This document shows, one piece after another, positions 38,746 through 41,232 of a DNA stretch of 41,232 bases. Position numbers and translations under genes: made by a program. The stretch is taken from positions 1-41,232 of the IMG/VR virus record IMGVR_UViG_3300042448_001394. One strand, given 5' to 3'. Position 1 is the stretch's first letter; every line of letters begins with the position of its first letter. The notes under the pieces are model-generated. The model searched no databases. It had not been told where the DNA came from and saw only the letters and a list, made by a program, of their open reading frames with translations. Source of the DNA: a virus.

Positions 38746-39194
38746 ATTCTGTTTTTTAAGTTTGAATTCTGTAGGTAGAAAGCATAAGAAGTTTTTGTCA
38801 TATCTTCAAGCTCATTCACCTTTCTTGTTAATTCTTTTATTGTGTTATTTTTATCACTTAATTGTCTGTTTAGTTCAAAAAGGGTTTCTTGTAGTTTACC
38901 ACATTCCACTTCCTTTTTATCTTCCAATTTACCTTTAAGAATGTAAATTTCATTTTGTAGTTCTTCAATCTTTGAGTTATCTTCAACAATAACTTCCTTT
39001 TCAAATTCTCTGTCAATAACCTCAGGAAGATTACCCTGATTCAATAAACCATATTTTTCAATATAGTATCCTTTACGGAAACATAGTTTAACAAAACCAT
39101 TAGGGTCGGTTATTTCATTAATCTTACAGAATGAATTGAAGTCTTCAACGTCTTGTTTGGTTAACTCAATAGTTAACGAATTTTTCTGTTCCAT
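38742..39194 (-). CDS. Coiled-coil protein with N-terminal DNA-binding-like head
   Basis: A 150-residue protein from the ATG at 39194 (MEQKNSLTIELTKQD). The first 55 residues (TKQDVEDFNSFCKINEI; GFVKLCFRKGYYIEKYG) look like a ribbon-helix-helix or similar small head; residues 75-140 are coiled coil. No family was recognised. The gene overlaps the Mre11-like gene by 29 nt. Confidence 0.65.
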   Translation of the reverse strand: MEQKNSLTIELTKQDVEDFNSFCKINEITDPNGFVKLCFRKGYYIEKYGLLNQGNLPEVIDREFEKEVIVEDNSKIEELQNEIYILKGKLEDKKEVECGKLQETLFELNRQLSDKNNTIKELTRKVNELEDMTKTSYAFYLQNSNLKNRI

Positions 39195-39945
39195 TTTCAA
39201 TATCTTCGTATGAGTTTATTCTAAATGATATGAAAGGTTTTGGGTTGAATAAATCCACTGTCGTATACTCATCCTTTTCCACATCATAAATTCCATATCC
39301 GTGTTTGGTTACCGTTTCACCATAGTTCTGTCCAACGGTTGAACCAATCATGTAAGCCTTCTTACCACCCGGTATATCAAAGATTTGTCTCTTATGAATA
39401 TCACCACATAGTACCAAATCACATCCATCAAACTTTGATGTTTCAAACCCATCTTCAAACTTAAATCCTAAGTTGGTTGTAAGTCCCTGAACTGGTCCGT
39501 GAAATAATCCAATTTTAACTCTATCAGATTTTTCAATCGTAGGTGGGATGTTATGGTCCATAAGTGAATACACACACCAATCAATATTTTCATCCTGATA
39601 CACACCCCTGTTCTTGTAGTAAACTACCATGTCATTTTTAAGTGAATCAACCACAGGTGTTAGAGCATCCAATCGTTCCATGTTATTTTCAAGGAAGTCG
39701 TGATTACCAGGTATTAATACCGTCTTAGCAATCTTTGAACACTCTGTCAATACCCAAGCGATAAACTCAACAAGTTCAGGTGTCATCTGATTCTTTGAGT
39801 GAACCAAATCCCCCGTAAATACAATTCTATCAGGTGCAATATCTTTCCATTGTTTAAATGCATCCTCCAATATTGTTTTATATAACTGGTGGTCTTTAAA
39901 CAACCTAATGTGTAAATCAGAAAAATGAACTAACTTTTTTATCAT
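39166..39945 (-). CDS. Recombination endonuclease subunit, SbcD/Mre11-like (T4 gp47 type)
   Basis: A 259-residue calcineurin-type phosphoesterase. The metal-binding motifs are all present in order: FSDLHIR, FTGDLVH, PGNHDF, LFHGP and LCGDIHKR. It is shorter than bacterial SbcD and ends just after the core domain, as phage versions do. It acts as the nuclease partner of the Rad50-like protein. The start overlaps the zinc-ribbon gene by 4 nt (ATGA or close). Confidence 0.92.
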   Translation of the reverse strand: MIKKLVHFSDLHIRLFKDHQLYKTILEDAFKQWKDIAPDRIVFTGDLVHSKNQMTPELVEFIAWVLTECSKIAKTVLIPGNHDFLENNMERLDALTPVVDSLKNDMVVYYKNRGVYQDENIDWCVYSLMDHNIPPTIEKSDRVKIGLFHGPVQGLTTNLGFKFEDGFETSKFDGCDLVLCGDIHKRQIFDIPGGKKAYMIGSTVGQNYGETVTKHGYGIYDVEKDEYTTVDLFNPKPFISFRINSYEDIENGTEKFVNY

Positions 39946-40175
39946 AGTTCTAATTTCGGAGATTCAGTATGAAATGGGTTTAACTCTTCATTCACATGTC
40001 CACAAGCCAAACAAGCGTATGTTGGGAATGGAACAACGGTATCGTCAGGTGAACCAGTTAATAACTTTGGTACTCGTTTTAGATACGTAATTTCTTTGAA
40101 CTCGTTATGTTCACATTTGTCACAGACAATGAAGTCCATGTCTCTTAAATTAATTTTTGGTTTTTCTAATTGCAT
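39942..40175 (-). CDS. Zinc-ribbon protein (77 aa)
   Basis: A 77-residue protein with two Cys pairs, VCDKCEH and ACLACGH, about 35 residues apart, forming a probable zinc ribbon. Its position between nuclease genes suggests a DNA or protein-binding helper. No family function is known. Confidence 0.75.
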   Translation of the reverse strand: MQLEKPKINLRDMDFIVCDKCEHNEFKEITYLKRVPKLLTGSPDDTVVPFPTYACLACGHVNEELNPFHTESPKLEL

Positions 40176-40176
40176 A

Positions 40177-40374
40177 TTATTCTTGTATAAACATTATTGT
40201 ATTACTAATCGGTACTCTAAGTACTGGTTTAGATTTCTCATCAGTTTTAGTCATTACTTCGTAGTAACCTTCTCTCACCTGTACTGTTGATACGTTTAAG
40301 TAATCCTCAAAATGAAGTTGACCTAAATCAACGCTTACTGTTTTGTCTGTTGTGTTAAATGTTAGTTTTATCAT
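40177..40374 (-). CDS. Small hypothetical protein (65 aa)
   Basis: A 65-residue mostly beta protein (MIKLTFNTTDKTVSVDLG) with no recognised motif. It is the first gene behind the host-type promoter at 40379-40386 and lies 1 nt before the zinc-ribbon gene. Confidence 0.7.
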   Translation of the reverse strand: MIKLTFNTTDKTVSVDLGQLHFEDYLNVSTVQVREGYYEVMTKTDEKSKPVLRVPISNTIMFIQE

Positions 40375-40378
40375 AGTT

Positions 40379-40386
40379 CAAATATA
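40379..40386 (-). promoter_or_regulatory. Bacteroidota-type promoter, -7 box
   Basis: On the minus strand TATATTTG matches TAnnTTTG, with TTG about 20 bp upstream. It would drive the recombination gene cluster down to the Rad50-like gene. The -7 box begins 4 nt before the ATG, so the transcript may be leaderless. Confidence 0.65.
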
Positions 40387-40405
40387 GTATTTTTTTTGTT
40401 TGTTG

Positions 40406-41232
40406 TCAATTCAGATAGTCTTTTACATTCATAGTCATCACAGTATCTATCACATCTTGTGGTACTCTGAACTCTTTGAACTCTGAATCCTCTTGCAATA
40501 ATACGACAATACATCCATATAATTTCATGTTTTCGTATTTTGTTCCTTCCAACATTTTTAAGATTAACTTACCGTATAAAGGTAGTTGAACATAGTAGTG
40601 TCCAAGAGCGGTATTTGGTAGGTTTTGGAATGGTTTATACATAGGTTTTGTAAAACTATTACTTTCAAAGTTTTTAGGTTTGTTTGTCTTCCAGTCAGTT
40701 ATTAATAACCCAAACCCATCTTTCTTCTTGTTTATCACCAACCACACCTTATCGGGTTGTCCCGTATATCCTAATTCAGGATGACCCAAAACAATCTCTG
40801 TATCCAACAAAACAACTTCACGTTCCTTCATTAGTTTTAGAAATTTGGAACCAGCGGTAATCATACTATCACCCTTTAGAATCTGTGTAACATCACAATC
40901 AAAAATTGGTTGACGGACTTCTTTATAACTTCCACTACTTTCAATCAACTTCTTCTCCAAAAAGAAGTGAACCCTACTACCCATATTGGTAGAATAATCA
41001 CCAGCGGCTGCCCATTCTTCAATCAGTGATTGTTTAATTACAGGGTTTCCTTTTGATTTCCTTTCAGCAGCTTCGTCAGTTGGAAACTCAGGGTAAAACT
41101 TCTTCAACACCTTTGATACTGATGGGAAATTGTTTTTAACAACACCATCCACATCTTTCATAAAATACGTGTGGGTATCCTCAATAAAGGTTAACTCCAA
41201 CTCTTGTCTTTTGTTCTCTAAAATTTCTCGTA
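40406..41232 (-). CDS. PD-(D/E)XK nuclease, RecB/Cas4-like (5' end may lie outside the window)
   Basis: At least 264 residues of a PD-(D/E)XK exonuclease. Motifs in order are SVSKVL, GSRVHFFLE, LDTEIVLGHPELGYTGQPDKVW, the catalytic ITDWKTNKP and YYVQLPLYG. There is no ATG near the left end of the homologous region; a TTG occurs at 41200 and the frame stays open to the window edge (residues ILENKRQELEL precede it). The true start is probably beyond 41232. It likely trims DNA ends together with the gp46/gp47-like proteins. Confidence 0.85.
   Translation of the reverse strand, partial: REILENKRQELELTFIEDTHTYFMKDVDGVVKNNFPSVSKVLKKFYPEFPTDEAAERKSKGNPVIKQSLIEEWAAAGDYSTNMGSRVHFFLEKKLIESSGSYKEVRQPIFDCDVTQILKGDSMITAGSKFLKLMKEREVVLLDTEIVLGHPELGYTGQPDKVWLVINKKKDGFGLLITDWKTNKPKNFESNSFTKPMYKPFQNLPNTALGHYYVQLPLYGKLILKMLEGTKYENMKLYGCIVVLLQEDSEFKEFRVPQDVIDTVMTMNVKDYLN

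Noticed and set aside
1-41232. CRISPR arrays, insertion sequences, integrase and attachment sites.
   Set aside because: No spaced direct repeats, transposase, integrase or terminal inverted repeats were seen. The genome looks strictly lytic in this window.

Overview
The window looks like part of the genome of a large, lytic-type tailed phage (T4-superfamily flavour) that infects a member of the Bacteroidota. The phage assignment rests on a tightly packed, mostly minus-strand gene set. It includes a Rad50/SbcC-like and Mre11/SbcD-like nuclease pair (T4 gp46/gp47 type), a PD-(D/E)XK nuclease, two DNA methyltransferases, a free-standing GIY-YIG endonuclease, DUF3310, DUF932, thioredoxin and glutaredoxin, an amidase endolysin with spanin-like neighbours, and many small proteins of unknown function. 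The host assignment rests on several good Bacteroidota promoters (-7 box TAnnTTTG, some with a TTG/TTTG -33 box 19-20 bp upstream), Bacteroidota-style signal peptides ending in FSQ, a sigma factor resembling the short Bacteroidota RpoD, and a histone-like protein of the Bacteroidota Hc1-like type. The DNA is AT-rich and no tRNA or rRNA gene was recognised.

Layout. 1-3705 (minus): a Dps/ferritin-like protein, a beta-class DNA methyltransferase, DUF3310 and hypothetical proteins. 3796-5996 (plus): two Gly/Cys microproteins, a long acidic protein, a small membrane peptide and a hypothetical protein. 5993-10575 (minus): redox proteins, a GIY-YIG endonuclease, and a translationally coupled DUF932/PcfJ-like pair. 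10654-15314: proteins with a possible cleavable leader, a secreted protein, a leucine-rich-repeat protein, a Dam-type methylase, and a candidate structured RNA at 14784-14925. 15326-25304: a small membrane protein on the plus strand, convergent with a 9.8-kb minus-strand glycan cassette. 25376-28976: a secreted protein, DnaJ, a histone-like protein and small proteins. 29021-34406 (minus): probable virion-associated proteins and a lysis region. 34457-41232 (minus): a sigma factor and a recombination/nuclease module, cut by the window end.

The most interesting system is the glycan cassette. It has a GT4 enzyme fused to a TibC/BAHT-like O-heptosyltransferase with four C-terminal cysteines, two further glycosyltransferases of GT2 type and one GT25-like, a MaoC-type hydratase, a left-handed beta-helix acyltransferase, a short DegT-type aminotransferase, and a GT4 enzyme fused to two FkbM methyltransferases. 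Hydratase, aminotransferase, acyltransferase and methyltransferase together match the functions used to make anthrose and the modified viosamine of Pseudomonas flagellin. I therefore infer that the phage may build or install an N-acylated, O-methylated amino sugar on virion or host surface proteins.

A second pattern runs through the window. Nine genes are preceded by a TATTTAT motif, 4 or 14-17 nt before the ATG. Six of these encode otherwise unrelated proteins with a short helical N-terminus containing a [LI]xE tripeptide, like T4 capsid-targeting propeptides cut by the prohead protease. This suggests a late, virion-packaged protein set, separate from genes with host-type TAnnTTTG promoters. 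Only sequence reading supports this; no database search was run.
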